From: Sporosarcina jeotgali
Lineage (GTDB): Bacteria; Bacillota; Bacilli; Bacillales_A; Planococcaceae
NCBI RefSeq assembly: GCF_033304595.1
Contig: NZ_CP116341.1
Span: 973,001 to 1,037,000, forward strand
Reading direction: 5' to 3'
DNA length: 64,000 bases
Position 1 is the stretch's first letter; every line of letters begins with the position of its first letter. The notes beneath the pieces were generated by a model. The model saw nothing but the letters and a program-made list of their open reading frames with translations. It had not been told where the DNA came from and searched no databases. Made by a program: the position numbers and the translations under genes. Shown piece after piece: positions 1-8,746 of this stretch.

Positions 1-1
1 A

Positions 2-559
2 ATTATCCAAAGAATGAAAATCACATTGCCTGGCGCCCACAATTTGGAGAACATCTTGTCAGCAACCGCAGCTGCGTTGTTGTATGGCTGTGAGCGGAGC
101 GCCATTGAAAGTGTTCTAAGTTCGTTTACAGGTGTTCGGCACCGCATGCAATTTGTAACGGAATACGATGGACGTAAATTTTATAATGATTCAAAGGCAA
201 CTAATACACTTGCAACTAAAAGTGCGCTGTCATCATTTGAGACACCAACGATTCTAATCGCCGGGGGACTGGATCGAGGTCATTCTTTTGAGGAATTGCG
301 TCCACACATGACTCACGTCAAGGCTCTGATTGGAATTGGTGAGACTGGTGATCGAATCGTCCAATTTGCCGAATCATGCGGGATTGACATTGTCAAAGAG
401 ACAGGAAACCTTCGGGATGCGATTCAAGAAGCATACGCCGTATCTGATGCCGGGGATACCATCCTCTTATCTCCAGCCTGTGCGAGCTGGGATCAGTACC
501 CTAACTTTGAAGCAAGAGGCGATGAATTTATCGAGACTGTGCAAAAACTTAAATCGTGA
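2..559 (+). CDS. murD: UDP-N-acetylmuramoylalanine--D-glutamate ligase, C-terminal part
   Basis: This is the 3' part of a gene whose 5' end lies before the window; the frame is open from the first bases. MurD adds D-glutamate to UDP-MurNAc-L-Ala in the cytoplasm, an essential peptidoglycan precursor step. The visible ~185 residues hold the end of the central ATPase domain and the C-terminal Mur ligase domain: GAHNLENILSA, the HRMQ segment, the NDSKATN substrate loop, AGGLDRG, and the closing LSPACASWDQY motif. These are MurD signatures rather than those of MurC, MurE or MurF. It is followed after 42 bases by a SEDS-family gene, the usual order in the Bacillales division cluster. Confidence 0.97.
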   Translation: MIQRMKITLPGAHNLENILSATAAALLYGCERSAIESVLSSFTGVRHRMQFVTEYDGRKFYNDSKATNTLATKSALSSFETPTILIAGGLDRGHSFEELRPHMTHVKALIGIGETGDRIVQFAESCGIDIVKETGNLRDAIQEAYAVSDAGDTILLSPACASWDQYPNFEARGDEFIETVQKLKS

Positions 560-601
560 ACTGTAAGTATTCATTAACTCTGTAAATCTAACAGCGAAAG
601 G

Positions 602-1690
602 ATGCATCCACTGCTTTCAAAGTATAGAATGCTCTTTATGTTTTCTGCAGTTGCTCTCACGGTTATCGGTGTTCTTTTCGTGCACTCAGCAGCAGCGTAT
701 TGGGGAGAAATCAGATATGCGGACGCAGCCCCATTTGCCGTCAAGCAACTAGTTTACATAGGTGTTTCCATTACAATCGCCTACTTAATGATGAGAACCC
801 CGATTCTTTCGACAGAGAGATTTTGGACGATATTTTATATCGCAGCTATTGTATTGTTAACGTTAGTGCTGATTCCGGGTATTGGGGCGGTCAGGAATGG
901 CTCGCAAAGCTGGATAGCTTTTGGTCCTATCAGTTTGCAGCCGGCAGAATTTGTGAAAGTGGCTTTAATTGGAAAACTTGCAATGAGTATGAAGATGAAA
1001 TCGGGGCAGAGGGTATGGGATTGGCGTCATTTTGCATTGATTTTATTGCCCTTCGCTTTAATTATGATGCAACCTGACCTGGGTTCAGCCGTCATAATGA
1101 TCGTTTCAGCATTTGTTGTATTGTTTGTAGCGGGTTATCCGTTAACGTTCTTTTCTCTTTTAGGTGTCACAGGAGTGGGAGCATTCACTGCATTAATCGC
1201 TGCAGCCCCGTATCGTTTGGATCGTATAAAGTCCTACATTGATCCGTGGAGTGATCCGCTAGGAAAGGGATTCCAGGGGATCCAGTCGTTATTTGCAATT
1301 GCGCCAGGAGGCTTGCTTGGACATGGTTTCGGAAATAGCCGGCAAAAATATTTGTACTTACCGGAGCCGCAGAATGATTTCATTTTTTCAATTATTGCTG
1401 AAGAAACCGGCTTTATAGGCGCAACCTCAGTTTTGCTGTTATTTGTCTGTTTGCTCATTGGAGCCTTCGGAATTGCTATTCGTACAAAAGGATGGAAAGA
1501 ATGCTTAGTTGTATCCGGTATGGCATCCATTATCATTTTTCAAGCGTTTTTGAATGTCGGTGTTGTCTCAGGCCTGCTGCCGGTAACTGGTGTAACTTTG
1601 CCATTCATCAGTTATGGAGGGTCTTCAATGCTGACAACATGGCTGGCAGTAGGGGCGATCTTACATTTTTCTAGACAAAAGAAAGATTGA
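602..1690 (+). CDS. spoVE: SEDS-family peptidoglycan polymerase, SpoVE/FtsW type
   Basis: A 362-residue polytopic membrane protein with about ten hydrophobic segments, the size of SpoVE and FtsW. Family motifs are visible: NGSQSWI..G...QPAEFVK near residues 99-121, QPDLGSA with the conserved aspartate near residue 159, LPEPQNDFIFSIIAEE near residues 250-265, and a C-terminal GVTLPFISYGGSS. SEDS proteins polymerise lipid II into glycan strands with a partner class B PBP. The position after murD matches spoVE in B. subtilis, but sequence alone does not decide whether it acts at the vegetative septum (FtsW) or in spore cortex synthesis (SpoVE). Unlike B. subtilis, murG and murB do not follow; divIB comes directly next. 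Confidence 0.9.
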   Translation: MHPLLSKYRMLFMFSAVALTVIGVLFVHSAAAYWGEIRYADAAPFAVKQLVYIGVSITIAYLMMRTPILSTERFWTIFYIAAIVLLTLVLIPGIGAVRNGSQSWIAFGPISLQPAEFVKVALIGKLAMSMKMKSGQRVWDWRHFALILLPFALIMMQPDLGSAVIMIVSAFVVLFVAGYPLTFFSLLGVTGVGAFTALIAAAPYRLDRIKSYIDPWSDPLGKGFQGIQSLFAIAPGGLLGHGFGNSRQKYLYLPEPQNDFIFSIIAEETGFIGATSVLLLFVCLLIGAFGIAIRTKGWKECLVVSGMASIIIFQAFLNVGVVSGLLPVTGVTLPFISYGGSSMLTTWLAVGAILHFSRQKKD

Positions 1691-1710
1691 GTGAAAAGGA
1701 GGGGGAGGAA

Positions 1711-2526
1711 ATGGAAAAGGTTATTGATATCGAGGAACGGATCCCATCTATGCGCAAAAAGCGTCGTAAAAAAACCAATCGAAAGTTTGTGTTCATTTTA
1801 CTCATATTTGTTATCATCCTCCTCGTCCTCCTTTACTTTCAATCACAAGCGAGTAAAATCGATGCTGTTGAACTGAATGGTGCTGTGCTTCATGATAAGG
1901 ATTTCTATTTAAAACAAGCTGGCATCGCTTCTGGGGACTCCATTTGGGGGTTTAGTGCGGATGATGCAAGGAAGCGCCTAAACGGCGTTGAAGGAGTACA
2001 GAAGGCTTCAATTTCACGCAAATGGTTTCGTGATGTGCACATTACAATCCAGGAATGGAAACCCATTGCGTGGATCGATCGAAAAGGGCAATACGACCTT
2101 ATTCTTGAAGATGGAGAAGTTTTTGTACCGGATACAGAGCCGACTATCGATATCCCGATTGTCACTGGATTCGAAGATGCAGATGTACGAAAACTTCTTG
2201 CCTCCCAGCTTGTGGAGTTAGACGACTCCGTGTATCAGCTCGTTTCTGAAATTAGGGAACCTGATGAGTCTGATGGGGATCGCGTGATTTTGTATATGGA
2301 TGATGGTTATGAAGTTCATGCGACACTTGGAACATTGGCGGACAAGCTCTCTTATTATGCGGAGATTGTAAATCAGCTGAATGGTTCTGAAAAAGGCGTG
2401 ATTGATGTGGAAGTAGGAACATATTTTACACCATATAGTAAATTGTATGGAAATGAAGAAGAAACAGCAGATGAAGAAAATGCGGAAGAAGAAAAAGGTG
2501 ATGACAGTGAGTCTGAAGACGAGTGA
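1711..2526 (+). CDS. divIB: Cell division protein DivIB/FtsQ
   Basis: A bitopic division protein that, with DivIC and FtsL, controls septal wall synthesis. The ATG at 1711 is preferred because a strong AAGGAGG (1696-1702) lies 8 bases upstream; a TTG start at 1687 would overlap the previous stop. The product (271 aa) has a basic N-terminus, one membrane segment at about residues 27-45, a POTRA domain (KIDAVELNGAVLHDKDFYLKQAGI) and the extracellular beta domain. The last ~25 residues are almost entirely acidic (Glu/Asp). This tail is encoded by the region that overlaps the start of the next gene. Confidence 0.93.
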   Translation: MEKVIDIEERIPSMRKKRRKKTNRKFVFILLIFVIILLVLLYFQSQASKIDAVELNGAVLHDKDFYLKQAGIASGDSIWGFSADDARKRLNGVEGVQKASISRKWFRDVHITIQEWKPIAWIDRKGQYDLILEDGEVFVPDTEPTIDIPIVTGFEDADVRKLLASQLVELDDSVYQLVSEIREPDESDGDRVILYMDDGYEVHATLGTLADKLSYYAEIVNQLNGSEKGVIDVEVGTYFTPYSKLYGNEEETADEENAEEEKGDDSESEDE

Positions 2527-3232
2527 CCGGAAAAAAAGAAATAACCGTATTTCTTACGCTCTCGTATTTTTAGTGCTTGGTTTCATTTTTTCTTTCTCCT
2601 ATAGGACACTTGGTCCAGGTTCTGAAACCCAACAGCTAAGAGCTCAAGTCGATACGGAAGAAGAAGGATTTCGCGAGCAGCTGATTGAGCAAAAAGAACG
2701 GAATAAGCAGCTGACAGATGAAATCTCTGCTAAGCAAAAGTCGATTGCAGAAGTTGAACAGTCGTTAAGTGATTCCGAGGAAAATCATGACCAGCTTGTT
2801 GAAGAAGCAAAAAGCCTGCGGTTGCTTCTTGGCGTGGTTCCTGCGAGCGGACAAGGTGTACGGGTCGAACTCGCAGATGGAAACTACGACCCAGCCCAGC
2901 AGAATCCGAATGAATATATCGTCCACGAGAGTCAAGTATTGTTAGTAGTCAATGAACTTAAAATTGCTGGAGCGCAAGCATTATCTATCAATGGACAACG
3001 CTTAAATGCGAATTCAAGTATAAAATGCACGGGGCCAGTGATTACAATTGATGGACAAACGTACCCTGCTCCTTTTGTGGTGGAGGCAATTGGCGATTCC
3101 AATGCGCTTAACTCTTCCATAATGCTAAAGGGGGGCGTTATGGATACTCTGATGTCAGACAATATTGAAATGAAAATTGAAAAGTTGAAAGAGATCACAA
3201 TGCCTGCATTACGTGATGACATACAAGGATAA
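2507..3232 (+). CDS. ylxW: DUF881 membrane-anchored protein YlxW
   Basis: A 241-residue protein with one N-terminal membrane segment (ISYALVFLVLGFIFSFSY), a charged coiled-coil stretch (about residues 35-90) and a DUF881 domain containing the conserved pattern VNELKIAGAQALSINGQR. The reading frame opens earlier inside divIB. GTG at 2507 is chosen because AAAAGGTG ends 6 bases upstream; an ATG at 2501 sits too close to it. DUF881 proteins occur between divIB and ftsA in Bacillales and their molecular function is not settled. It is followed by a paralogue, ylxX. Confidence 0.85.
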   Translation: MSLKTSDRKKRNNRISYALVFLVLGFIFSFSYRTLGPGSETQQLRAQVDTEEEGFREQLIEQKERNKQLTDEISAKQKSIAEVEQSLSDSEENHDQLVEEAKSLRLLLGVVPASGQGVRVELADGNYDPAQQNPNEYIVHESQVLLVVNELKIAGAQALSINGQRLNANSSIKCTGPVITIDGQTYPAPFVVEAIGDSNALNSSIMLKGGVMDTLMSDNIEMKIEKLKEITMPALRDDIQG

Positions 3233-3261
3233 TTCAAACCGGCGAGAGGGGATGAGTATGT

Positions 3262-3975
3262 ATGAAACGTAAATGGATGTTCACTTTCATCCTGCTCATT
3301 GTCGGTTTCATGGTTGCCGTGCAATACAACACTGTACAGCAGCCTGAGGAGCGGGATACGCGGGATTTGTGGGCAATCAGGAACGAGTTAGCAAAAGAAC
3401 GTAAACTTCATTCAGAACTATTAACGGAAGTTCGAGAGTTGGATAAAACACTCGGGAAATACAATTCTTCTGAAGGCGAAAATGCAGGAAGAGCATTAGC
3501 CGATACACTTCATGGTTTACGGCAGCAAGCAGGAATGATAGACCAAAGCGGGCCGGGGATTCTAATCGATGTGGTTCCTTCAGAAGAGAGCATGGCTTTC
3601 GGAACACCGCTGCACGAAGTAAGCCCTGAATTGCTGACGCGCTTTGTAAATGATGTAAACCGGTTTAAAGGGATCGACATGGAAATCGACGGAAAACGAG
3701 TGACCGCATTAAGTGCGATCCGGGATATTAACGGGGAGACAACCGTCAATGGTTTGCCTGTTTCGTTACCTCCATTCCAAATAAAAATTTTATCTGCTGA
3801 CTTGGGAAGCAGTGAAAAACTCTACAACTTCTTACAATCGTCATCGATTCTTGATGACTTTTACTTGGACGACTTTGTGTTAGAGATCAGTCAACCGGAA
3901 ACGAATGTAACAATTAACGGCAGAATCGACAAATTTGAAAATCGATTTCTGAAAGAATTGCCAAAGGAGGGCTGA
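3262..3975 (+). CDS. ylxX: DUF881 membrane-anchored protein YlxX
   Basis: A second DUF881 protein (237 aa), similar in architecture to the preceding ylxW: a short basic N-terminus, one hydrophobic anchor (MFTFILLIVGFMVAVQY), a heptad-like charged region at about residues 28-60, then the globular domain (GPGILIDVVPSEES, FVNDVNRFKGIDMEIDGKRV, SALSAIRDINGETTVNG). The paralogous pair is also found in B. subtilis next to sbp and ftsA. The role is unknown; the location suggests a link to division or wall synthesis, which is inference. A GAGAGGGG stretch lies upstream of the ATG. Confidence 0.85.
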   Translation: MKRKWMFTFILLIVGFMVAVQYNTVQQPEERDTRDLWAIRNELAKERKLHSELLTEVRELDKTLGKYNSSEGENAGRALADTLHGLRQQAGMIDQSGPGILIDVVPSEESMAFGTPLHEVSPELLTRFVNDVNRFKGIDMEIDGKRVTALSAIRDINGETTVNGLPVSLPPFQIKILSADLGSSEKLYNFLQSSSILDDFYLDDFVLEISQPETNVTINGRIDKFENRFLKELPKEG

Positions 3976-3977
3976 CA

Positions 3978-4349
3978 ATGTGGTTACCAATATTGGGGTT
4001 GATACTTGGGGTATCACTCGGATTTCTCACAGATCTCCAGATTCCTCATGAATACGGTAATTATTTGTCTATTGCCGTACTGGCAGCGCTCGATACGTTA
4101 CTTGGAGGAATTCGTGCCCACTTGCAGCGGGTCTATGATGACCAAGTGTTCATCACAGGATTTTTTTTCAATATTTTACTAGCTGCGGGACTTGCATTCC
4201 TTGGCGTACACTTAGGTGTGGATCTCTATCTCGCTGCTATATTTGCGTTTGGTGTGCGGCTGTTCCAGAATTTAGCTGTTATTCGAAGAGTATTACTCAC
4301 TAAATGGTCAGAGTATCGTAAAGTTTCTGCGACAAATACTACAAAATGA
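3978..4349 (+). CDS. sbp: Small basic membrane protein Sbp (DUF1290)
   Basis: A 123-residue hydrophobic protein with three or four membrane segments (WLPILGLILGVSLGFLT, YLSIAVLAALDTLLGGIRA, FFFNILLAAGLAFLGVHLGVDLYLAAIFAFGVRLFQN) and a basic C-terminal tail. It fits the small basic protein family encoded between ylxX and ftsA in Bacillales. It starts two bases after ylxX with AAAGGAGG just upstream, so the two are very likely translated from one message. The function is not established. Confidence 0.87.
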   Translation: MWLPILGLILGVSLGFLTDLQIPHEYGNYLSIAVLAALDTLLGGIRAHLQRVYDDQVFITGFFFNILLAAGLAFLGVHLGVDLYLAAIFAFGVRLFQNLAVIRRVLLTKWSEYRKVSATNTTK

Positions 4350-4380
4350 GAGGATTTCGAGAGGAGATGGCGAAAATATT

Positions 4381-4409
4381 TAGACAATGCAGTAAGAATA
4401 CAATAGAAT
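4381..4409 (+). promoter_or_regulatory. Possible sigma-A promoter for ftsA-ftsZ
   Basis: TAGACA at 4381-4386 and TAGAAT at 4404-4409 are separated by 17 bases, in the short gap between sbp and ftsA. The match to TTGACA/TATAAT is moderate. B. subtilis also has promoters just upstream of ftsA, which supports the location but not the exact boxes. Confidence 0.4.
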
Positions 4410-4440
4410 GGAAGAAGAGTCATAATTGGAGGTGCCAAAG

Positions 4441-5718
4441 ATGAGTCAGTCAAATATGTATGTATCACTCGACATCGGGTCCTCCACTATCAAAGTCCTA
4501 ATCGGTGAGGTAGATGGCGGATCCTTGCATGTAATCGGGGTCGGCAATGTTCAATCTGCCGGTATCCGTAAAGGATCCATTGTGGACATTGACGCAACCG
4601 TCCAGTCTATCCGTAAAGCTGTAGAACAGGCAGAACGAATGACAGGATTACAAGTTAAAGAGGTTGTTCTGGGAATACCATCTAATGGTGTTACCTTGCA
4701 AGATGTAAAAGGTGTTGTTGCTGTAAACTCTGTGAATCGTGAAATTACAGACGACGATTTAGATCGTGTCATGGAGTCAGCGCAAGTCATGTCTGTTGCA
4801 CCTGAGAGAGAAATTGTAAATATCATTCCTAAGCAATTCATTGTGGATGATTATGATGAGATAAAGGATCCAAGAGGGATGATCGGCGTTCGTCTGGAAA
4901 TGGACGGTACAATGATTACAACGTCAAAAACACTTGTGCACAATATCCTTCGTTGTGTAGAACGGGCTGGGCTTTCCATCCGCGAAATCTATTTGCAGCC
5001 GCTCGCATCTGGAACGTTTGCATTAACAGAAGACGAAATGAATCACGGAACAGCGTTCATCGATATCGGAGGCGGTTCAACGACAGTTTCCGTTTTCTGG
5101 GAAAATCGATTTGCCGCAACGAAAGTACTTCCAGTCGGCGGAGATCATATTACAAAAGATCTTTCAATTATTCTTAAGACGCCAACTGAACAGGCAAGAA
5201 AAATTAAGCATCAATATGGTCATGCATTTTATGATGATGCCTCTGATGACGAATTGTTTGAAGTTCCGGTAATTGGCGCAGATACGAAAGATCAGTATAG
5301 CCAAAAATACATATCGGAAATTATCGGAGTGAGACTCGAGGAGCTATTTGAACTTGTGCTTGAAGAGTTGTACCACTTAGGTATCCGAGATCTTCCGGGG
5401 GGTGTTGTATTAACTGGCGGCACAACCAAAATGGATGGTATTTTGCAACTGGCACGTCATGTTCTCAACACACGTGTTAGAATCCATACGCCAGAATATA
5501 TTGGTGTTCGGGAGCCGATGTACTCAACAGCAGTTGGTCTCATTCGATATGCGAGTATGGAAGATGTTTTCTTTGGAGAAGGACATTTCGAACCAATGGG
5601 ACAAGCATACGATGAAACAGCTGCTGCACCCGCTGCTAGGAAGAGTCAGGAACCGAAACAAGCAAAAGATTCTTTGCTTGGGAAAACTAAACGCTTTTTC
5701 GATAGCTTTTTTGAATAA
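4441..5718 (+). CDS. ftsA: Cell division protein FtsA
   Basis: The actin-like ATPase that tethers FtsZ to the membrane. ATG 4441 has TGGAGGTG (4427-4434) 6 bases upstream and gives MSQSNMYVSLDIGSSTIKVLIGEV; an upstream TTG in frame is unlikely. Actin-fold nucleotide motifs are visible: DIGSSTIKV (residues ~8-16), AFIDIGGGSTTVSVF (~200) and VVLTGGTTKMDG (~325). The SHS2/1C insertion lies at about residues 80-160, and the C-terminus (LLGKTKRFFDSFFE) forms the expected amphipathic membrane-targeting helix. The 425-aa length is normal. It is transcribed with ftsZ 44 bases downstream. Confidence 0.97.
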   Translation: MSQSNMYVSLDIGSSTIKVLIGEVDGGSLHVIGVGNVQSAGIRKGSIVDIDATVQSIRKAVEQAERMTGLQVKEVVLGIPSNGVTLQDVKGVVAVNSVNREITDDDLDRVMESAQVMSVAPEREIVNIIPKQFIVDDYDEIKDPRGMIGVRLEMDGTMITTSKTLVHNILRCVERAGLSIREIYLQPLASGTFALTEDEMNHGTAFIDIGGGSTTVSVFWENRFAATKVLPVGGDHITKDLSIILKTPTEQARKIKHQYGHAFYDDASDDELFEVPVIGADTKDQYSQKYISEIIGVRLEELFELVLEELYHLGIRDLPGGVVLTGGTTKMDGILQLARHVLNTRVRIHTPEYIGVREPMYSTAVGLIRYASMEDVFFGEGHFEPMGQAYDETAAAPAARKSQEPKQAKDSLLGKTKRFFDSFFE

Positions 5719-5762
5719 ATTCGAGACCCAAATGATACGTGGAATGATTAGGAGGAGAAGAG

Positions 5763-6941
5763 ATGCTAGAGTTTGATACGAACATTGAAGCGCTCGCAGT
5801 CATCAAAGTAATCGGTGTTGGCGGCGGCGGAAATAACGCAGTAAATAGAATGATTGAGCATGGAGTACAAGGTGTAGAGTTCATCGCGGTAAACACGGAT
5901 GCACAAGCACTTAACTTGTCCCAAGCAGAAGTGAAACTTCAAATTGGCGGAAAGTTGACACGCGGTCTTGGAGCAGGGGCAAACCCTGAAGTCGGCAAGA
6001 AGGCTGCTGAAGAAAGCCGTGAGCAGCTGGAAGAGGCACTTCGAGGCGCTGATATGGTATTCGTCACTGCAGGTATGGGCGGCGGTACAGGTACTGGTGC
6101 AGCACCTGTCATTGCACAAATTGCAAAAGATCTCGGTGCTCTTACAGTAGGTGTCGTCACACGTCCATTCACATTTGAAGGACGCAAACGTTCCACACAA
6201 GCAATCGGCGGAATTACCGCAATGAAAGAATCTGTCGATACACTTATCGTCATTCCAAATGATAAATTGCTTGAAATTGTAGACAAAAACACGCCAATGC
6301 TCGAAGCATTCCGTGAAGCGGATAATGTCCTTCGTCAAGGTGTTCAAGGTATTTCAGATTTGATCGCTGTACCGGGTCTTATTAACCTGGACTTCGCCGA
6401 TGTGAAGACGATTATGTCTAACAAAGGGTCGGCGCTTATGGGGATCGGAATGTCTACAGGAGAAAACCGTGCATCTGAAGCTGCTAAAAAAGCAATCTCC
6501 AGCCCGCTTCTTGAAACATCAATTGATGGAGCAAAAGGTGTGTTGATGAACATTACTGGCGGTTCTAATCTAAGTCTATTTGAAGTACAAGAAGCAGCTG
6601 ATATTGTTGCTTCCGCTTCTGATGAAGATGTGAACATGATATTCGGTTCAGTCATCAATGATGATTTGAAGGATGAAATCATCGTGACAGTTATTGCAAC
6701 TGGTTTCACAGATGAGCAGATCACTCAAGTTCGCGGAAACCGCAACGCAGGATACGGTGGAGTTCGTCAGCGTGAGACGCAGGCGCCGCAAAGTAATCCG
6801 ACGCCAAGCAATCAAATTCGCCACGAAGAACCGCAGCATCAGCAGCCGGTCCACCAAGAACCCGCTCGCAGTCAGCAGCAGACACAACAAGACGATGGCT
6901 TGGACATCCCGACGTTCTTGCGCAATCGTCGTCGTAAATAA
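5763..6941 (+). CDS. ftsZ: Cell division GTPase FtsZ
   Basis: The tubulin-like GTPase that forms the Z ring (392 aa). The tubulin signature GGGTGTG lies at about residues 103-109, preceded by [15 protein letters not shown] near residue 19. The T7 synergy loop appears as [11 protein letters not shown] (~205-215). After residue ~316 comes a Gln/Pro-rich flexible linker and the conserved C-terminal peptide [16 protein letters not shown], which binds FtsA, SepF and EzrA in Bacillales. AGGAGGAGAAG precedes the ATG. A strong terminator follows, so ftsA-ftsZ ends this transcription unit. Confidence 0.99.
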   Translation: MLEFDTNIEALAVIKVIGVGGGGNNAVNRMIEHGVQGVEFIAVNTDAQALNLSQAEVKLQIGGKLTRGLGAGANPEVGKKAAEESREQLEEALRGADMVFVTAGMGGGTGTGAAPVIAQIAKDLGALTVGVVTRPFTFEGRKRSTQAIGGITAMKESVDTLIVIPNDKLLEIVDKNTPMLEAFREADNVLRQGVQGISDLIAVPGLINLDFADVKTIMSNKGSALMGIGMSTGENRASEAAKKAISSPLLETSIDGAKGVLMNITGGSNLSLFEVQEAADIVASASDEDVNMIFGSVINDDLKDEIIVTVIATGFTDEQITQVRGNRNAGYGGVRQRETQAPQSNPTPSNQIRHEEPQHQQPVHQEPARSQQQTQQDDGLDIPTFLRNRRRK

Positions 6942-6955
6942 CCGAAATGTACCAG

Positions 6956-6987
6956 CCTCCGGCAATTGAGCCGGAGGTTTTTTTGTG
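6956..6987 (+). terminator. Rho-independent terminator after ftsZ
   Basis: An 8-bp GC-rich stem CCTCCGGC/GCCGGAGG with an AATTGA loop is followed by a run of seven T. Confidence 0.93.
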
Positions 6988-7005
6988 TTCTTCTTTCGAA
7001 CAAAC

Positions 7006-7012
7006 TGTCGAA
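7006..7012 (+). promoter_or_regulatory. Candidate Spo0A box upstream of spoIIGA
   Basis: TGTCGAA is an exact match to the Spo0A-binding 0A box, about 80 bases before the spoIIGA start. An imperfect inverse copy (TTCGAACA, 6995-7002) lies next to it. In B. subtilis the spoIIG promoter is a sigma-A promoter activated by phosphorylated Spo0A with unusually long -35/-10 spacing. Here GTGACA (7039-7044) and TAATCT (7066-7071) are 21 bases apart, which would resemble that layout, but the -10 is weak. Confidence 0.5.
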
Positions 7013-7092
7013 CTTTTCTTTCAGGTTCATACCGTAAAGTGACAAAACTCGTGATGGAATAATGGTAATCTTGCAAACAAGGAGGACAGCCT

Positions 7093-7953
7093 ATGTATGG
7101 GGAAGTCATGATTATTATCAATATGGTTTTCAATTATACAGTTCTGTCATTTGCCAATGCGACCGGGGATACCAAAATTAGCAAGAAGCGATTGGCGTCA
7201 GCAGCTTTTGCAGGTGCCATTCCAGCAGTTGTTTTCCCTGACTCTGTAGTAGCTTCACTGACTGCGTTTGCAATCATGGCAGGCTGTGCATTCGGTTTTT
7301 CTGCACGTCTTTGGAAAGCATCCGTAGGACTCGTACTGATCGGTGCATTCTTAGCAGGCGGATTGTTATCCGCACTTCCATTCAGTCAATTGGGTCAGAG
7401 CTTTCAATATCACTTGATCATCTATGTGGCACTTGCATATTGCTGTCTTCAATTAGTAAAAGTAAAGTGGCTGGATGTTCGCAAAATCAGCCGGTTTTCA
7501 GAGTTTGCGTGCGATTCGGAGCTGCATCTATTTGGTACTTCAGTGAATTTGCGCGTATTTATTGACACGGGTAATAGCTGCACCGAACCATTGTCAAATG
7601 ATGCCGTTCATTTCGTATCACTCCGAGCGGTGAAGTCTATTATCCCAGATGATTTGCTCGAAGGATTACAGAAAGCTGGAACTGAACAAGGCTCCATTCC
7701 TGATTTATCCCAATTCCCTGAACGGTACAGCAGACAATTGCGTCTCATTCGGATTCAAACGGTCGAAGGGGCGAATTGGGCTGCAGGGATCCGGTTTGAC
7801 AGCTGGGAATTGGAAGGTAATCGCTCTTTAGAAAAAGGATATATCGTGTTGACAGCTGATAATGCGCGATACCCGCATAGTGCAGCTGCAATCCTCCATG
7901 TATCTGCCTTGGAGACTAGAGAAGAAGAAAGGGGAATGCTTCATGCTACATGA
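7093..7953 (+). CDS. spoIIGA: Sporulation sigma-E processing peptidase SpoIIGA
   Basis: A membrane aspartic protease that cleaves the pro-sequence of sigma-E in the mother cell in response to the forespore signal SpoIIR. The 286-aa product begins with about five membrane segments (residues ~1-140) followed by a cytoplasmic protease domain with the active-site motif [13 protein letters not shown] (about residue 155), the DTG typical of aspartic proteases. AAGGAGG lies 6 bases upstream of the ATG. Its last codons overlap the start of sigE, its substrate gene, as in B. subtilis. This gene is strong evidence that the organism forms endospores. Confidence 0.95.
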   Translation: MYGEVMIIINMVFNYTVLSFANATGDTKISKKRLASAAFAGAIPAVVFPDSVVASLTAFAIMAGCAFGFSARLWKASVGLVLIGAFLAGGLLSALPFSQLGQSFQYHLIIYVALAYCCLQLVKVKWLDVRKISRFSEFACDSELHLFGTSVNLRVFIDTGNSCTEPLSNDAVHFVSLRAVKSIIPDDLLEGLQKAGTEQGSIPDLSQFPERYSRQLRLIRIQTVEGANWAAGIRFDSWELEGNRSLEKGYIVLTADNARYPHSAAAILHVSALETREEERGMLHAT

Positions 7954-8653
7954 ATTGAAGAAATGGCTTTCGGTACTCGCTGGAATCTTTAAGAAGAAAA
8001 ATGGGACGTACTATATCGGTGGACATGAATCGCTGCCCAAGCCTCTGACAAGGGAAGAAGAAGCCGAAACGATTGCCGCATATATGGCGGGGGATCAACA
8101 AGCCAGAGACCGGTTAATCGAGAAGAATTTACGTCTTGTTGTCTATATCGCAAGACGGTTCGACAATACGAATACGCACATTGAAGATTTAATCAGCATT
8201 GGTGCAATCGGGCTGATTAAAGCCATTGAAACGTTCAAAAGTGATAAAAATATCAAATTGGCAACGTACGCATCACGATGTATTGAAAACGAAATCTTAA
8301 TGCATCTGAGAAAAACGAATCGAACGCGTTCTGAAATTTCTTTTGACGAGCCCCTCAATTCCGATGCAGATGGAAATGAGCTTTTACTGTCTGATATTTT
8401 AGGGACAGATGAAGATATTATTACAGATGACGTTGAGAAGAAAATCGAGCGTCAGCATATGATTGATGCAGTAACGACACTCAGTGATCGGGAGCGGCAT
8501 ATTATGGAATGCAGATTCGGGTTGACAGGGAAAATTGAAATGACTCAAAAAGAAGTTGCAGATTTACTTGGCATTTCCCAATCGTATATTTCACGTTTAG
8601 AAAAGAAGATTATTTCGGAACTTCGTGATCGTTTGAACCATCCAATAGCGTAA
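7943..8653 (+). CDS. sigE: RNA polymerase sporulation sigma factor sigma-E (pro-form)
   Basis: The early mother-cell sigma factor, made as an inactive precursor. ATG 7943 is chosen over upstream in-frame codons because GAAAGGGG (7929-7936) is well placed and it gives an N-terminal pro-sequence ([21 protein letters not shown]) followed by TYYIGG, matching the cleavage region in pro-sigma-E. Region 2 is [12 protein letters not shown]...[19 protein letters not shown], then [19 protein letters not shown]; region 4 is [24 protein letters not shown]. Length 236 aa against 239 in B. subtilis. It overlaps spoIIGA by 11 bases. Confidence 0.96.
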   Translation: MLHELKKWLSVLAGIFKKKNGTYYIGGHESLPKPLTREEEAETIAAYMAGDQQARDRLIEKNLRLVVYIARRFDNTNTHIEDLISIGAIGLIKAIETFKSDKNIKLATYASRCIENEILMHLRKTNRTRSEISFDEPLNSDADGNELLLSDILGTDEDIITDDVEKKIERQHMIDAVTTLSDRERHIMECRFGLTGKIEMTQKEVADLLGISQSYISRLEKKIISELRDRLNHPIA

Positions 8654-8746
8654 TGGTTGAAATTGGTGTTTCAGAAAACCGCATAGAACTCCACTCAGAG
8701 GATAAGCTATCTCGTACAGTCATCTACAGAATACGGAGGAATTCAG

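Noticed and set aside
5766-6347. Long reverse-strand open frames inside ftsZ (also 5939-6292 and 6344-6724)
   Set aside because: Antisense to a highly conserved gene, with composition expected from codon bias and no family resemblance.
8654-8746. Sigma-F or sigma-G promoter before sigG
   Set aside because: No pair of boxes with acceptable match and spacing could be identified by eye, although one is expected.
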